Shown in pieces: positions 34,552 through 43,901 of a DNA stretch of 64,000 nt. Origin of the DNA: JBKECP01 sp047974765 (GTDB taxonomy: Bacteria; Pseudomonadota; Gammaproteobacteria; Pseudomonadales; Halieaceae); contig JBKECP010000020.1 of NCBI GenBank assembly GCA_047974765.1, forward strand, positions 248,001-312,000, in the 5' to 3' direction. Below the pieces are notes generated by a model that was not told the DNA's origin, did not search any database, and saw nothing but the letters and a program-made list of their open reading frames with translations. The first letter of the stretch is position 1, and every line of letters begins with the position of its first letter. Made by a program: the position numbers and the translations under genes.

Positions 34552-35187
34552 ATGCTTGTTATTTTTGATTGGGATGGAACACTGTGTGACTCCGTTGATG
34601 ATATTGTGCAGGCGATGCGGGCCGCAGCACAAGAGCTTGGGACCGTGACGCCTGATGCAGCGGCAGTGCGCGATATCGTTGGCCTGGGTTTGCCACAGGC
34701 CATCGGCCAGTTGTTTCCAGAACTGAGTGGGTCCGACCGGGAAAAAGTAGCTGAAGCTTATTCACGGCAGTATGTCAAAGTGGCCGCTGGGCCTGCGATA
34801 CTGTTTGAAGGTGCCCGCGAGATGTTGGCACAGCTGCGCACGGCAGGCTGTGAGCTGGCAGTTGCTACAGGCAAAAGCCGACGGGGGCTGGATCGTGTGC
34901 TGTCCGGGCTGGGTATGTCAGATTATTTTGATAGCAGCCGCTGTGCTGATGAAACCCGCTCCAAGCCAGATCCGCTGATGTTGCTGCAAATTCTGGCGGA
35001 GCGGGGCAGGTACGTGACTGAGGCGATCATGATAGGCGATAGTGAATATGACCTGGAGATGGCCGCCAGTGTTGGCATGAGCTCAATTGGTGTCAGCTAC
35101 GGTGTACACAGTCCGGACCGGTTGTTGCGGCATGGCCCCCGACAGATTATCAGCCATTTGAGTGAGCTGCCGGATCTGCTTCTGTAA
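34552..35187 (+). CDS. HAD-family hydrolase, phosphoglycolate phosphatase-like
   Basis: 211 aa. HAD motifs: FDWDGTLCDS (nucleophile Asp and acid Asp), VATGKSRRG (motif II region, Thr), ETRSKPDP (motif III Lys) and MIGDSEYDLEMA (motif IV). Cap insertion of the class I type. Homologues follow rluC in Pseudomonas and relatives. Substrate unknown; the resemblance to Gph does not prove phosphoglycolate. Confidence 0.88.
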   Translation: MLVIFDWDGTLCDSVDDIVQAMRAAAQELGTVTPDAAAVRDIVGLGLPQAIGQLFPELSGSDREKVAEAYSRQYVKVAAGPAILFEGAREMLAQLRTAGCELAVATGKSRRGLDRVLSGLGMSDYFDSSRCADETRSKPDPLMLLQILAERGRYVTEAIMIGDSEYDLEMAASVGMSSIGVSYGVHSPDRLLRHGPRQIISHLSELPDLLL

Positions 35188-35218
35188 GAGACTTTTTCTA
35201 TAATTTACGGCCTGGCTC

Positions 35219-35788
35219 CTACAGCACCGGTTGTCCCGCCTGGGCCAGCAGGCGGGTCAGGGCAATCAATGGCAAACCTTGCAGGCTGGTGGGGTCGCGG
35301 CCACTGAGTTTCTCGAACAGGGCGATGCCGAGGCTTTCCCATTTAAAGCTGCCAGCACAGTCCCAGGGTTTATCCCGTTGCAGGTAGTGTTCAATTTCCT
35401 GTGTGCTCAGGTGCCGGAAGGTGACATGAAAAGGCTCGACATGAACCAGCTCATGGCCACCCCCCATCAGTGTCAGGGCAGTGTGGAAGGTAAGGCTGCG
35501 GCCACTGCAGGCGGCCAACTGTGCTGCGGCTCGCGCATGGTTGCCTGGTTTGCCGAGTTGAATATCATCAAGAGTGGCGACCTGATCGGCGCCAATGATC
35601 AGTGCCTGCGGGTGCCAAAGTGCGACAGCCTGCGCTTTGGCCAAAGCAAGGCGGATGGCGGTGGCCGGAGCTGATTCGCCCGGCAGGGTGAATTCTTCCA
35701 CTGCCGGGGACACACATTCAAAGGGAACACCCAGTCGTTGCAGTAGTTGTTTGCGGTAGGGTGAAGTTGAGGCAAGGATCAGTTTCAT
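35219..35788 (-). CDS. Maf-family nucleotide pyrophosphatase (YceF type)
   Basis: 190 aa from the ATG at 35788 (MKLILASTSPYRKQLL). Maf proteins hydrolyse modified nucleoside triphosphates; YceF homologues act on 7-methyl-GTP. Motifs: STSPYR, PATAIRLALAKAQAV, the catalytic GADQV, GKPGNHARAAAQL and SFKWESLGIALF. A second ATG directly upstream (35791) is equally possible. It is opposite to rluC-HAD, convergent with the HAD gene and divergent from yceD. sppA, often between the HAD and maf genes in pseudomonads, is absent. Confidence 0.93.
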   Translation of the reverse strand: MKLILASTSPYRKQLLQRLGVPFECVSPAVEEFTLPGESAPATAIRLALAKAQAVALWHPQALIIGADQVATLDDIQLGKPGNHARAAAQLAACSGRSLTFHTALTLMGGGHELVHVEPFHVTFRHLSTQEIEHYLQRDKPWDCAGSFKWESLGIALFEKLSGRDPTSLQGLPLIALTRLLAQAGQPVL

Positions 35789-35897
35789 CATGTTGTGGAG
35801 GCTGCCTGTTAATGACAAGAGAAGAGCAATTTACGAACTGCCTGTATTTTATAGATTTTTTTGACAATGACCCATTCCCTGCCTATGATGCGCGCCT

Positions 35898-36437
35898 ATG
35901 TTGACTGAGCCCCTTCCAACCACCGTGGATATCCGCAGGGCTGCGAGCCGTGGTGTGCGTGTTGCAGGGGTTTTAAAAGCGCTTGATTTGCCGCGTTTAC
36001 TGGCTATGCTAGCCGGGAATGATGGGCTGATTCAGGCGTATTTGGCGTTCTCGAAAGATGAGGAAGGTCGCTACCGGATAGCTGTCAGCTGTGAGGCCTG
36101 TGTGTCTGTCAGCTGCCAGCGTTGTCTGGAGCCGCTTGCCATTGAGCTTGTCACCATCAATCAACTGGTGGCTGTGTGGAATGATGAGCAGGCAAAGCAC
36201 CTTCCCAAAGATATCGATCCGCTGTTGTTGACAGAAGAAGACGTTTCGTTGTGGCAGGTGGTGGAAGATGAGCTGATTTTGGCGATGCCATCGTTCAGTT
36301 ATCACAAGCAGACGGACTGTAACAGGATATTGACGGATCTGGTGGCTTCTGAGCCCGTACCAAAACAGCGAAAAGACAAGCCCAACCCCTTTGATGTGCT
36401 GGCGCAATTGAAGCCCGGCGAGAAAAACCAGGAGTAA
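35898..36437 (+). CDS. yceD: YceD (DUF177) protein, 23S rRNA accumulation factor-like
   Basis: 179 aa. Typical YceD features: CEACVSVSCQRCLEP with the conserved Cys pairs (possible metal site), and DIDPLLLTEEDVSLWQVVEDELILAMP. YceD supports 23S rRNA accumulation and lies directly before rpmF in most gammaproteobacteria, as here (3-base gap). Confidence 0.93.
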   Translation: MLTEPLPTTVDIRRAASRGVRVAGVLKALDLPRLLAMLAGNDGLIQAYLAFSKDEEGRYRIAVSCEACVSVSCQRCLEPLAIELVTINQLVAVWNDEQAKHLPKDIDPLLLTEEDVSLWQVVEDELILAMPSFSYHKQTDCNRILTDLVASEPVPKQRKDKPNPFDVLAQLKPGEKNQE

Positions 36438-36440
36438 GAC

Positions 36441-36623
36441 ATGGCTGTTCAGCAGAACAAGAAAACCCGTTCCCGTCGCGGCATGCGTCGTTCCCACGAC
36501 TCGCTGTCCGGTTCAACCCTGACTGTGGATCAGACTTCTGGCGAAACCCGTCGTCGTCATCATGTCAGTGACGATGGCTTCTACCGCGGCAAAAAAGTCG
36601 TCGATAGCGGTAACGACGAGTAA
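36441..36623 (+). CDS. rpmF: 50S ribosomal protein L32
   Basis: 60 aa, full length: MAVQQNKKTRSRRGMRRSHD then Ser/Thr-rich and DDGFYRGKKVVD. The AGGAG before it overlaps the end of yceD. It is the Cys-free type. The next 230 bases to fabD contain no gene; plsX (and fabH), normally found here, are missing. Confidence 0.98.
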   Translation: MAVQQNKKTRSRRGMRRSHDSLSGSTLTVDQTSGETRRRHHVSDDGFYRGKKVVDSGNDE

Positions 36624-36853
36624 CTGCCCGTCCCTGACGCGATTAAAAGAAGCGCCAGGTATGCAGCGGCACTCTTGCCGTAGTTTACAATGCGGGGGCG
36701 ACAGCCCCTGCAACTTCCTCTCCCACTGACAGTGTCTGACTGTTACTATTCCCCTGAACTGCCTGGCTGGTCACAATTATATACCGACGGTGTATCGGTA
36801 ATGTTGTGCCTGTAGCAGGCGTGGGCAGTCCTCTCTATATAAAGGAAACATTT

Positions 36854-37840
36854 ATGACAGCTGCGGCCAGTGCTTTTATTTTTCCCGGCCAGGGTTCGCA
36901 AAAAGTGGGCATGTTGGCAGCTGCCCATGCCGCTTATGCACCTGTACGTGCAACCTTTGAAGAGGCGTCGGCGGCCCTGGGTTATGACATGTGGGATTTG
37001 ATCTGCAATGGTGATCAGTCAGATCTCAATATGACAGCAATCACCCAGCCTGTTCTGCTTAGCTCCAGTGTTGCACTCTGGCGAGCCTGGCGTGAGTGTG
37101 GCGGCACGGCACCGGCGGTAATGGCCGGTCACAGCCTGGGCGAATTTTCTGCACTGGTCTGTGCAGGTTCGCTGGATTTTGCCGATGCTGTGTGTCTGGT
37201 GCGCAGTCGTGGAGAATTCATGCAGAGCGCAGTACCGGTGGGTGAGGGCGCAATGGCAGCTATTATCGGCGTTGATGATGAGCTCATTATCGATATCTGT
37301 GCGCAAGTGGTCGATGGTGGCGCAGGTGAGGTGGCTGCTGTTAATTTTAATTCACCGGGGCAGGTCGTGATTGCCGGTCATACGGACGCTGTTGATGTGG
37401 CCATTGCCAAACTTAAAGCCGCAGGTGCCAAGCGGGCCATGCCGTTGCCAGTAAGCGCGCCTTTCCATACCTCCCTGATGCAACCGGCCGGTGAAAAACT
37501 GGCTGAAGCAATGGCGGATATTCACATTACCAGCCCCGACATTCCGGTTGTTCACAATGTTCACTGCCGCAGCGAGCGTGACCCCGATCAGATTCGCACA
37601 CTGATGGTCAAACAAATTTATAGCCCTGTACTTTGGACCGGTTGCGTACAGACAATTGCCGCCATGGGTGTAAATAACATGATTGAGTGTGGCCCTGGCA
37701 AAGTGCTCAGCGGGCTCAATCGTCGTATTGATAAGTCTCTGTCCAGCTATTTACTGGAAGAGCCTGAGTCACTTGAAGTGGCGCTGGCCGCACAGTGTCA
37801 AGGCTCAGTGGCTCTCAACAAAATCAAAGAGGATAACTAA
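36854..37840 (+). CDS. fabD: Malonyl-CoA:ACP transacylase
   Basis: 328 aa. Transfers malonyl from CoA to ACP for fatty-acid synthesis. Motifs: FIFPGQGSQKVGM, catalytic Ser in MAGHSLGEFSALV, Arg in LVRSRGEFMQ, and His in VSAPFHTSLM. The ATG at 36854 is preceded by AAAGGAAA; the open frame extends upstream 16 codons without support. The stop overlaps the fabG start (TAATG). Confidence 0.97.
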   Translation: MTAAASAFIFPGQGSQKVGMLAAAHAAYAPVRATFEEASAALGYDMWDLICNGDQSDLNMTAITQPVLLSSSVALWRAWRECGGTAPAVMAGHSLGEFSALVCAGSLDFADAVCLVRSRGEFMQSAVPVGEGAMAAIIGVDDELIIDICAQVVDGGAGEVAAVNFNSPGQVVIAGHTDAVDVAIAKLKAAGAKRAMPLPVSAPFHTSLMQPAGEKLAEAMADIHITSPDIPVVHNVHCRSERDPDQIRTLMVKQIYSPVLWTGCVQTIAAMGVNNMIECGPGKVLSGLNRRIDKSLSSYLLEEPESLEVALAAQCQGSVALNKIKEDN

Positions 37841-38580
37841 TGACAGATAAAAAGGTGGCCCTGGTGACCGGTGCAAGCCGCGGTATTGGCCGTGCGATTG
37901 CCGAACAGCTGGCCAGTGACGGTTTTACTGTGATCGGTACGGCAACCAGTGATAACGGTGCAGATGCCATCAGCACCTATCTGCAAGCTGCTGGCAATGA
38001 AGGCTGCGGCATGAAACTTGATGTTGGCAGTGATGACAGTGTGAGTGAGGTACTCAAAGATATTGGTGATCAATATACCGCCCCGCTGGTGCTGATTAAT
38101 AATGCCGGTATTACACGCGATAATATTCTGATGCGGATGAAATCTGATGAGTGGAGCGATGTTATCAATACCAACCTCAATGCCCTTTATCGCGTCAGTA
38201 AGGCTTGCCTGCGCGGCATGACCAAGGCCCGCTGGGGGCGCATTGTCAACATTACTTCGGTGGTAGGTGCCATGGGCAATATCGGCCAGAGCAACTATGC
38301 CGCCACTAAAGCCGGTGCCGAGGGCTTTGCCCGTGCACTGGCCCGGGAGCTGGGTTCGCGGGCGGTTACGGTGAATAGTGTTGCACCCGGTTTCATTGAT
38401 ACGGACATGACCCGGGAGCTCGGTGATGAGCAGCGTGAGCTGATGCTGGGCCAGATTCCTCTGGGCCGTTTGGGTCAACCGGCAGAGATTGCCGCTCTGG
38501 TGGGTTTTCTGTGTGGTGAGGCGGCAGCCTATATCACTGGCGAGACACTACACATCAATGGTGGAATGTATATGGCGTAA
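37840..38580 (+). CDS. fabG: 3-oxoacyl-ACP reductase
   Basis: 246 aa short-chain dehydrogenase. NADP-binding TGASRGIGRAIAEQL, NNAGI, catalytic Ser in VNITSVVGAMG, and Tyr/Lys in SNYAATKAG; C-terminal INGGMYMA. Reduces 3-oxoacyl-ACP in each elongation cycle. Part of fabD-fabG-acpP-fabF. Confidence 0.97.
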   Translation: MTDKKVALVTGASRGIGRAIAEQLASDGFTVIGTATSDNGADAISTYLQAAGNEGCGMKLDVGSDDSVSEVLKDIGDQYTAPLVLINNAGITRDNILMRMKSDEWSDVINTNLNALYRVSKACLRGMTKARWGRIVNITSVVGAMGNIGQSNYAATKAGAEGFARALARELGSRAVTVNSVAPGFIDTDMTRELGDEQRELMLGQIPLGRLGQPAEIAALVGFLCGEAAAYITGETLHINGGMYMA

Positions 38581-38623
38581 TGCGGCCAACCTTTGTACAA
38601 TCGCGCTGTCGAGGCATGATGCG

Positions 38624-38651
38624 TTGATGAAGTGCGTCGAAAAAATATTAT
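38624..38651 (+). promoter_or_regulatory. Sigma-70-like promoter candidate before acpP
   Basis: TTGATG (38624-38629) and TATTAT (38646-38651) separated by 16 bases, 89 bases upstream of acpP. acpP commonly has its own strong promoter; this match fits that. Confidence 0.5.
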
Positions 38652-38739
38652 TAACTGGTCTCGAATTCAGAGTAATATGCGGTCTTCAGGCCGATTCTGT
38701 GGTTTGATTCAGCAAAAAATTCAGGAGTAACCCTATATC

Positions 38740-38976
38740 ATGAGCAGCATTGAAGAACGCGTTAAGAAAATCGTTGCAGAGCAACTTGGCGTTAAAGAAG
38801 AAGAGGTTCAAACCGAGGCCTCCTTTGTAGAGGATCTGGGTGCCGACTCACTCGATACTGTAGAACTGGTTATGGCTCTGGAAGAAGAGTTTGAGACCGA
38901 AATTCCTGATGAGGAAGCCGAGAAAATCACTACGGTCAAACTGGCGATTGATTACATCAACGACAATCTCGCCTGA
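38740..38976 (+). CDS. acpP: Acyl carrier protein
   Basis: 78 aa, highly acidic. Phosphopantetheine attachment Ser in GADSLDTVELVMALE. The start follows CAGGAG. A terminator follows 20 bases after the stop, so acpP is a strong transcription unit partly separate from fabF. Confidence 0.99.
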   Translation: MSSIEERVKKIVAEQLGVKEEEVQTEASFVEDLGADSLDTVELVMALEEEFETEIPDEEAEKITTVKLAIDYINDNLA

Positions 38977-38996
38977 CACTGACAATCTGTACAAGA

Positions 38997-39029
38997 AAGC
39001 CGTTTCTATCCCATAGAACGGCTTTTTTT
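38997..39029 (+). terminator. Intrinsic terminator after acpP
   Basis: AAGCCGTTTCTA pairs with TAGAACGGCTT (one bulged T), 4-base loop, followed by TTTTTTG. Lies in the acpP-fabF gap and probably attenuates readthrough into fabF. Confidence 0.88.
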
Positions 39030-39108
39030 GTTTCAGTATCGAAAGAATTTCCCCGGTGGAACATTTTCCCGGTAGAGCACGTCCGGGTTCAATAAAGGAG
39101 TTTGCGCT

Positions 39109-40350
39109 GTGAAAGGCAGAAGAGTCGTGGTGACTGGTCTGGGCATGGTCAGCCCGGTGGGGCTCACCGTTGAAGATACCTGGAGAAGCATCCTGGCTGG
39201 CAAAAGTGGCGCAGCGCCCATTGAAGCTTTTGATGTTTCCGCCTATACGACACGTTTCAGCGCCAGCGTGCGCAACTTTGATCCCACTCCTTATATCCCG
39301 GCCAAAGATGCCCGCAAAATGGATATTTTTGTCCAGTACGGCATGGTCGCCGGGGTGCAGGCGATGGAGGATTGTGGCCTTGAAATCACTGACGAGAACG
39401 CTTCCCGGATAGGCTGTGCCATTGGTTCAGGCATTGGAGGTATCGGGCAGATTGAAAAAAATACTGAAATTGTGAATGGCCCCGGGCCACGCAAAATTTC
39501 ACCCTTTTTTGTGCCTGGATCCATTATCAACATGATTTCCGGCAATCTGTCGGTTAAATACAATCTTCAAGGGCCCAATCTGGCAATCGTTACCGCCTGC
39601 ACCAGTGGCACTCACAATATTGGCATGGGTGCGCGTTTGATCGCTCAGGGCGATGTCGATGCCATGCTGGTAGGGGGGGCTGAAATGGCTACCACGCCGG
39701 TTGGTCTGGGTGGTTTTGCCGCTGCCCGGGCACTGTCGACCCGCAATGATGATCCAGCAGCAGCCTCCCGTCCCTGGGACAAAGACCGCGATGGCTTTGT
39801 GCTCGGCGATGGTGCCGGTGTACTGATGATTGAAGACTATGAAAGTGCCAGGGCTCGTGGTGCCAGAATTTATGCCGAAATCACAGGTTTTGGCATGAGT
39901 GGCGACGCCTATCATATGACCCTGCCACCGGCGGATGGTCGCGGTGCCGCCGCTGCCATGCGCAATGCCATTGCCGACGCACAGCTGCCCCTTGATCAGA
40001 TCGACTATATCAATGCCCACGGCACCTCCACTAATGCCGGTGATGTGGCTGAAAGCCAGGCGGTTAAATCTGTACTGGGCAGTGCGGCAGATACGGTGGC
40101 TGTCAGTTCAACCAAATCAATGATTGGCCACCTGCTGGGTGCGGCCGGTGCAGTAGAAGCAATTTTTTCAGTGTTGGCTCTGCGTGACCAGGTGGCTCCA
40201 CCAACGATCAATCTGGACAATCCTGATGAAGGCTGTGATCTTAATTATGTGCCGCATACAGCCCAGGAACGAAGCATCCGCAATGTTCTGTCTAATTCCT
40301 TTGGCTTTGGTGGAACTAACGGGTCACTGTTGTTTTGCAAAGTTGACTGA
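39109..40350 (+). CDS. fabF: 3-oxoacyl-ACP synthase II
   Basis: 413 aa beta-ketoacyl-ACP synthase. The Cys-His-His triad is visible: Cys in VTACTSGTHNIG, His in NAHGTSTNAGD, and His in MIGHLLGAAGA; C-terminal SNSFGFGGTNGSLLF. Starts with GTG after an AAGGAG site. Condenses malonyl-ACP with acyl-ACP. Followed by pabC, the common order. Confidence 0.98.
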   Translation: MKGRRVVVTGLGMVSPVGLTVEDTWRSILAGKSGAAPIEAFDVSAYTTRFSASVRNFDPTPYIPAKDARKMDIFVQYGMVAGVQAMEDCGLEITDENASRIGCAIGSGIGGIGQIEKNTEIVNGPGPRKISPFFVPGSIINMISGNLSVKYNLQGPNLAIVTACTSGTHNIGMGARLIAQGDVDAMLVGGAEMATTPVGLGGFAAARALSTRNDDPAAASRPWDKDRDGFVLGDGAGVLMIEDYESARARGARIYAEITGFGMSGDAYHMTLPPADGRGAAAAMRNAIADAQLPLDQIDYINAHGTSTNAGDVAESQAVKSVLGSAADTVAVSSTKSMIGHLLGAAGAVEAIFSVLALRDQVAPPTINLDNPDEGCDLNYVPHTAQERSIRNVLSNSFGFGGTNGSLLFCKVD

Positions 40351-40361
40351 TCTGTCTTCTT

Positions 40362-41210
40362 GTGCCTTCTTGTGAGACTTTGATATGGGTTGATGGTGAA
40401 TCATCAGCCCATTTACCGTTGCCCGATAGAGGTTTTGCCTTCGGCGATGGCTTATTTGAAACCCTGTTGCAGTGTCGCGGTCGTTATCTGTTCCTCAATG
40501 ACCATCTTGAGCGTTTGCAGCAGGGTTTGGTCAGGCTTGGATTTTCTGATCTTTCAGGCCTGTTCAGTGAACTTGAAGTACAGTTAAAACTGCCATTACA
40601 GGCGGTGCCGGATGATGTCTGTGCACTGCGTCTGAGTATCAGCAGAGGCGTGGGACTGCGGGGTTATGCACCACCACAGGTGCCGCCCCGGATCGTATTG
40701 CAACTGGACAGGCTGGCCCGCGACCCCTTTAAACCCTCCACACCTGTCAAATTGAGCTTGTCACCGGTTCACTGGTCACAGCAACCGCTGTTGGCTGGAT
40801 TGAAACACCTGAACCGATTGGAGCAGATACTGGCCGCGCAGCGCTGTGAAAAGGGTTTTGACGAGGCTCTGATGCTGGATGCCCAGGGGAGAGTGATATC
40901 AGTTATCGCCGGTAATATTTTTGCACGGCATGATGATCGTCTGCTGACCCCCTCCCTGGCCCGCTGTGGTGTTGCCGGTACCCGGCGACGTGCCATTATT
41001 GAACGCTGGGCGCCGGCCATCGGCCTTGTCGTAGAAGAAGTCGATATAGCGTTTGATGACTTGTTATCGGCTGAAGAGCTGTTGATCTGTAATGCACTGA
41101 CGGGCCCCAGAGCCGTTGCTGAACTGGCTGGACGGTGTTGGCAGCAATACCCGCTAACAGAACAGTTACAGGCGCAGTATTACAAGGATTGTAGCGGAGA
41201 CCTTTGTTGA
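40362..41210 (+). CDS. pabC: Aminodeoxychorismate lyase
   Basis: About 282 aa, class IV PLP enzyme that makes 4-aminobenzoate for folate. Motifs: DRGFAFGDGLFETLL, FLNDHLERL, HLNRLEQILAAQ (PLP-Lys in the KHLNRLEQ region) and VEEVDIAFDDLLSAEELLICNAL. The start is either GTG at 40362 or TTG at 40380; neither has a strong ribosome-binding site. Overlaps mltG by 7 bases. Confidence 0.93.
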   Translation: MPSCETLIWVDGESSAHLPLPDRGFAFGDGLFETLLQCRGRYLFLNDHLERLQQGLVRLGFSDLSGLFSELEVQLKLPLQAVPDDVCALRLSISRGVGLRGYAPPQVPPRIVLQLDRLARDPFKPSTPVKLSLSPVHWSQQPLLAGLKHLNRLEQILAAQRCEKGFDEALMLDAQGRVISVIAGNIFARHDDRLLTPSLARCGVAGTRRRAIIERWAPAIGLVVEEVDIAFDDLLSAEELLICNALTGPRAVAELAGRCWQQYPLTEQLQAQYYKDCSGDLC

Positions 41211-42235
41211 AGAAATTTTTCCTGTTATTGCTGCTGCTCACCGTGTTGGCTGTAGCTGCTGCAACCGAGCTGCAAAAACGCTGGCAGACACCACTGCAAA
41301 TACCCCGGGCGGGTCTGAAATTTGAGGTAAAAACCGGTGACAGCCTGCGCAGTATTGCCCGTCGGCTGCAAAGTGAAGGTATCTATGCCGATGCGATGCT
41401 GCTGATTGCCTATGGCCGTATTACGGGTGTGGACAGTCAGCTTAAACGCGGCCAGTACTTGGTGCCGCCAGGTATTTTGCCGGAGGCATTTCTACAGTTG
41501 TTACAAGGCGGAGAGGTTTTGTCCTATCAGGTTACGATACCCGAAGGTCTGACCTTGTCACAAGCGCTCACCCGGCTTGGTGAGCAATCCGAACTTGTGA
41601 CCGAACTGAGTGGAACAGATGATGCGCGCATTGTGCAATTGAGTACAGACTACCCTTCGGCTGAAGGACTGTTTTTGCCCGAGACCTACCGTTTTGTAAG
41701 TGGTGACAGCGACTGGGATATTGTGCAGCGGGCCTTTGCCCAAATGCAGCAGGTGCTGATGGAGGAGTGGGCACAGCGAATGGATAATCTGCCTTTGGAG
41801 ACACCCTATGAAGCCTTGATCCTGGCCTCCATTATTGAACGTGAAACCGGTGTGCCCCGGGAACGTGCGCAGATTGCCGGTGTATTTATCCGGCGCCTGC
41901 AAAAAGGTATACGTTTACAGACAGATCCGACCATTATTTACGGTCTGGGTGCAGATTTTGATGGCAACCTGCGCCGCAGCCACCTGCGTGATGAGAGCAG
42001 TCCGTACAATACTTACCGTCACCACGGCCTGCCGCCGACACCGATTGCATTGCCTGGCCGGGCGGCTATACATGCAGCCTTGCACCCCGATGATGGCCAG
42101 ACTTTATTCTTTGTTGCCAGGGGTGATGGCAGCCATGAATTTAGTATTACTCTTGCTGAGCATGAGCGCGCCGTGCGTAAATACCAGTTGCGCCGTCGCA
42201 GCGATTACCGATCCAGTCCGAAAAAAAATCAATGA
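41204..42235 (+). CDS. mltG: Endolytic murein transglycosylase MltG
   Basis: 343 aa. N-terminal membrane anchor, LysM-like subdomain (FEVKTGDSLRSIARRLQSEG) and YceG domain with catalytic Glu in ASIIERETGVPRERAQIAGVFIRRL and LQTDPTIIYGLG; the NTYRHHGLPPTPI segment is characteristic. Cuts nascent glycan strands. The start is one of two adjacent TTG codons (41204/41207) after GGAGACC. The ATGA overlap with tmk couples the two. Confidence 0.95.
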   Translation: MLKKFFLLLLLLTVLAVAAATELQKRWQTPLQIPRAGLKFEVKTGDSLRSIARRLQSEGIYADAMLLIAYGRITGVDSQLKRGQYLVPPGILPEAFLQLLQGGEVLSYQVTIPEGLTLSQALTRLGEQSELVTELSGTDDARIVQLSTDYPSAEGLFLPETYRFVSGDSDWDIVQRAFAQMQQVLMEEWAQRMDNLPLETPYEALILASIIERETGVPRERAQIAGVFIRRLQKGIRLQTDPTIIYGLGADFDGNLRRSHLRDESSPYNTYRHHGLPPTPIALPGRAAIHAALHPDDGQTLFFVARGDGSHEFSITLAEHERAVRKYQLRRRSDYRSSPKKNQ

Positions 42236-42888
42236 ATTCTGTGCTGACACGAGGCTTGTTTATCACCGTGGAAGGCGGTGAGGGTGTCGGCAAGTCGACC
42301 AATATTGATTATCTGAAAGACCATCTTGAAACCCGTGGTGTGAAGCTGTTGTTGACCCGCGAACCGGGAGGCACACACCTGGGCGAGCAGGTGCGTGAGC
42401 TGCTGATTGCCCAGCGTGATGAGACCATGGATGCCACCGCTGAACTGCTGCTGGTTTTTGCCGCCCGCGCACAACATTTGCAACAGGTCATCCGGCCTGC
42501 GCTGGCGGCGGGGCGGTGGGTACTTTGCGATCGCTTTACCGATGCCACCTATGCTTATCAGGCCGGTGGCCGCGGCTTGCCGGTACAGCATGTCCGGCGC
42601 CTGGAAGCTCTGGTGCAGGGTGAATTGCGCCCCGATATAACCCTGTTGCTGGATGCGCCGGTTGAGCTGGGTATGGAGCGGGCCAGAGGGAGGGGAGAGC
42701 TTGATCGCTTCGAGCGGGAAGCACTGATTTTTTTCGAGCGCGTACGCCAAAACTATCTGCAACGGGCTCGTCAAAGCAGTGGCCGTATCCATTTGATTGA
42801 TGCCAGTTTGCCACTGGAGCAGGTACACGCTCAATTACATGAGATCAGCCAAAAGCTGATCGCCTGTTGGGAGGCGCGTCAGGCGTGA
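42232..42888 (+). CDS. tmk: Thymidylate kinase
   Basis: 218 aa. dTMP to dTDP. P-loop VEGGEGVGKST, REPGGTHLGEQVR, the DRF motif in CDRFTDATYAYQAGGRG, and a LID region with Arg (ERARGRGELDRFE). Overlaps mltG by 4 bases and holB by 4 bases (GTGA). Confidence 0.97.
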   Translation: MNSVLTRGLFITVEGGEGVGKSTNIDYLKDHLETRGVKLLLTREPGGTHLGEQVRELLIAQRDETMDATAELLLVFAARAQHLQQVIRPALAAGRWVLCDRFTDATYAYQAGGRGLPVQHVRRLEALVQGELRPDITLLLDAPVELGMERARGRGELDRFEREALIFFERVRQNYLQRARQSSGRIHLIDASLPLEQVHAQLHEISQKLIACWEARQA

Positions 42889-43883
42889 ACCTGAGTGAAC
42901 TACCGGCAATATCGGCGCCTCTGCCCTGGCAGTTATCATGCTGGCAGAATCTGCAACAGCAACGGGAACAGGCACGCCTGCCTCATGCCTTATTGCTTGC
43001 GGGTGTGGGCGGTATTGGCAAGACGCGTCTGGCGTTGGCATTAGCTCGGCTGCTGCTTTGTCATAAGCCCAATGCCGGACTCAATTGTGGTCAATGTGCG
43101 GCCTGTCAGTACAGCAGCAAGGGTAGCCACGGTGATTTTTACTGGTTGCAGCCACAGGTGGACAGCAGGGTTATTAAAATTGATCAGGTCCGGGCGCTGA
43201 TTGAATTTGCCAATCAAACAGCGGGCTTTGGTGCCCGCAAGGTGCTGGTAATTGCACCTGCGGATGCGATGAATACCAATGCAGCCAATGCGCTGCTCAA
43301 ATCACTGGAAGAGCCGCCAGCCAATACCCATCTGATATTGGTCTGTCAGCAGTTGAGTTCACTGCCGGCAACCATTCGCTCTCGTTGTCAGTTGCTCAGA
43401 CTACCTCTGCCGGATACATCACAAAGCCTCAACTGGCTCGACAGCGTCACTGGCAAGCGTGAACAAAGCCGTGAGCTGTTGCAGTTGGCACAGGGACGGC
43501 CGCTACTGGCGCGACAACTGTATACGCACTCAGGAGTCGAGACGCTACAGGCTGTGCAGCGCAGTTTTAGCACAGTACTGACAGGGGAGTTGACGCTGTC
43601 TCAGGCGCTTGCCTTGCTGGAGTCCCTGTCGGCAACAGCTTTGATCGCCCATCTGGAGGATTTTGTGCAGCAGCGCATTCGCACCATGAGTGGATACGAG
43701 CTGGCAACAACGGGGCAGCAGGCTTTTTGCTATCTCGATGACTTACGCCACATGCAGTTGGCCGTAGCAGCGGGCTCCAATCCCAACCGGCAGTTATTGG
43801 GAGAGTACCTACTGCTCAATTTGAAAGCCTGTTTGTTGGGTCACAACGATGGCAGTGCTAAGATGCCGCCATTAATGTTATAG
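42885..43883 (+). CDS. holB: DNA polymerase III subunit delta'
   Basis: 332 aa from GTG at 42885, overlapping the tmk stop. Clamp-loader AAA+ subunit: GVGGIGKTRLALALARLLLC, zinc-binding CGQCAAC, ANALLKSLEEPPANT and the SRC motif in TIRSRCQLLRLPLP. The TMK-HolB-PilZ order is conserved in pseudomonads. Confidence 0.94.
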   Translation: MNLSELPAISAPLPWQLSCWQNLQQQREQARLPHALLLAGVGGIGKTRLALALARLLLCHKPNAGLNCGQCAACQYSSKGSHGDFYWLQPQVDSRVIKIDQVRALIEFANQTAGFGARKVLVIAPADAMNTNAANALLKSLEEPPANTHLILVCQQLSSLPATIRSRCQLLRLPLPDTSQSLNWLDSVTGKREQSRELLQLAQGRPLLARQLYTHSGVETLQAVQRSFSTVLTGELTLSQALALLESLSATALIAHLEDFVQQRIRTMSGYELATTGQQAFCYLDDLRHMQLAVAAGSNPNRQLLGEYLLLNLKACLLGHNDGSAKMPPLML

Positions 43884-43901
43884 GCCAATCAGGAAGACCG
43901 T

